From NCBI GenBank assembly GCA_947253195.1, contig CAMXXM010000116.1:1-5375 (forward strand): a stretch of 5,375 nucleotides of DNA, read 5' to 3'. Below the pieces are notes generated by a model that saw nothing but the letters and a program-made list of their open reading frames with translations, was not told the DNA's origin and searched no databases. The stretch's first letter is position 1, and every line of letters starts with the position of its first letter. Shown here one piece after another: positions 5,160-5,375 of the stretch. Both the position numbers and the translations under genes were made by a program. The stretch comes from an uncultured Porphyromonas sp. (lineage in GTDB: Bacteria; Bacteroidota; Bacteroidia; Bacteroidales; Porphyromonadaceae).

Positions 5160-5375
5160 TTAGATATTGATCTCATCGATGCGGAAGGTGAGCACCCCGG
5201 CGGGCACCTCGATCTCGCAGATGTCCCCCGGCTTCTTCCCGAGGAGACCCTTGGCGATCGGGGTGGAGATGCCGATCTTGCCCTCCTTATTATCCGACTC
5301 CGTGTCGGATACGATGGTGAAGACGCGCTTCTGCTTATTCTTCATATTCGTCAGCGTCACCCTGCTCAGGATGCC
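5160..5375 (-). CDS. greA: Transcription elongation factor GreA, C-terminal part
   Basis: Only the last 71 codons are in the window; the frame stays open to the right edge and the N-terminal coiled coil is missing because the window ends. The visible part is the FKBP-like C-terminal domain of GreA, with FTIVSDTESDNKEGKIGIST followed by PIAKGLLGKKPGDICEIEVP, the conserved core of the family. GreA binds the RNA polymerase secondary channel and stimulates cleavage of backtracked RNA. A GTG inside the frame (5358-5360) is not the real start, since the coding sequence continues upstream of it. It appears to be the first visible gene of the leftward operon. Confidence 0.93.
   Translation of the reverse strand, partial: GILSRVTLTNMKNKQKRVFTIVSDTESDNKEGKIGISTPIAKGLLGKKPGDICEIEVPAGVLTFRIDEINI

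Overview
The window looks like chromosomal DNA from a Bacteroidales bacterium, most likely Porphyromonas or a close relative. I infer this from the gene order greA - HIT - DUF4924 - rmlD-like - prfC, all on the minus strand. The DUF4924 family is essentially confined to Bacteroidetes, the genes lack Shine-Dalgarno sequences, and the GC content is high (41 of 60 bases at 2161-2220). This assignment comes from recognising protein families, not from a database search.

The right two thirds (1721-5375) is a compact housekeeping operon read leftwards. It holds the C-terminal part of transcript cleavage factor GreA (cut by the window edge), a HIT-family nucleotide hydrolase/transferase, a DUF4924 protein, a dTDP-4-dehydrorhamnose reductase-like enzyme and peptide chain release factor 3. 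The genes are 14, 3, -4 and 0 nt apart, so they are probably co-transcribed and translationally coupled. A strong hairpin terminator (1684-1716) lies directly after the prfC stop.

The left third (1-1720) is accessory. The last 18 codons, stop codon and terminator of prfC are present a second time at 250-346, in the same orientation and exactly 1431 bp from the real copy (1681-1777). Between the two copies lies lower-GC DNA (46 of 120 bases at 961-1080). It encodes a putative lipoprotein of unknown family (659-1396) and an overlapping 87-residue protein with three hydrophobic segments (1389-1652). This is the footprint expected of a small element integrated at the 3' end of prfC, with the repeats as attL and attR. 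No recombinase gene is present, so it would be either mobilised in trans or a remnant.

The cargo has features of its own. A run of seven A directly after an ATG at 627 puts a textbook lipoprotein signal peptide one base out of frame with the rest of the lipoprotein gene, which suggests slippage-based switching, a disrupted gene or a sequencing error. The leader region 347-626 also holds an orphan terminator hairpin (460-484), a 24-codon hydrophobic mini-ORF (490-564) and interleaved inverted repeats (562-604). Positions 1-249 hold a strong terminator at the very edge and no gene I can support.
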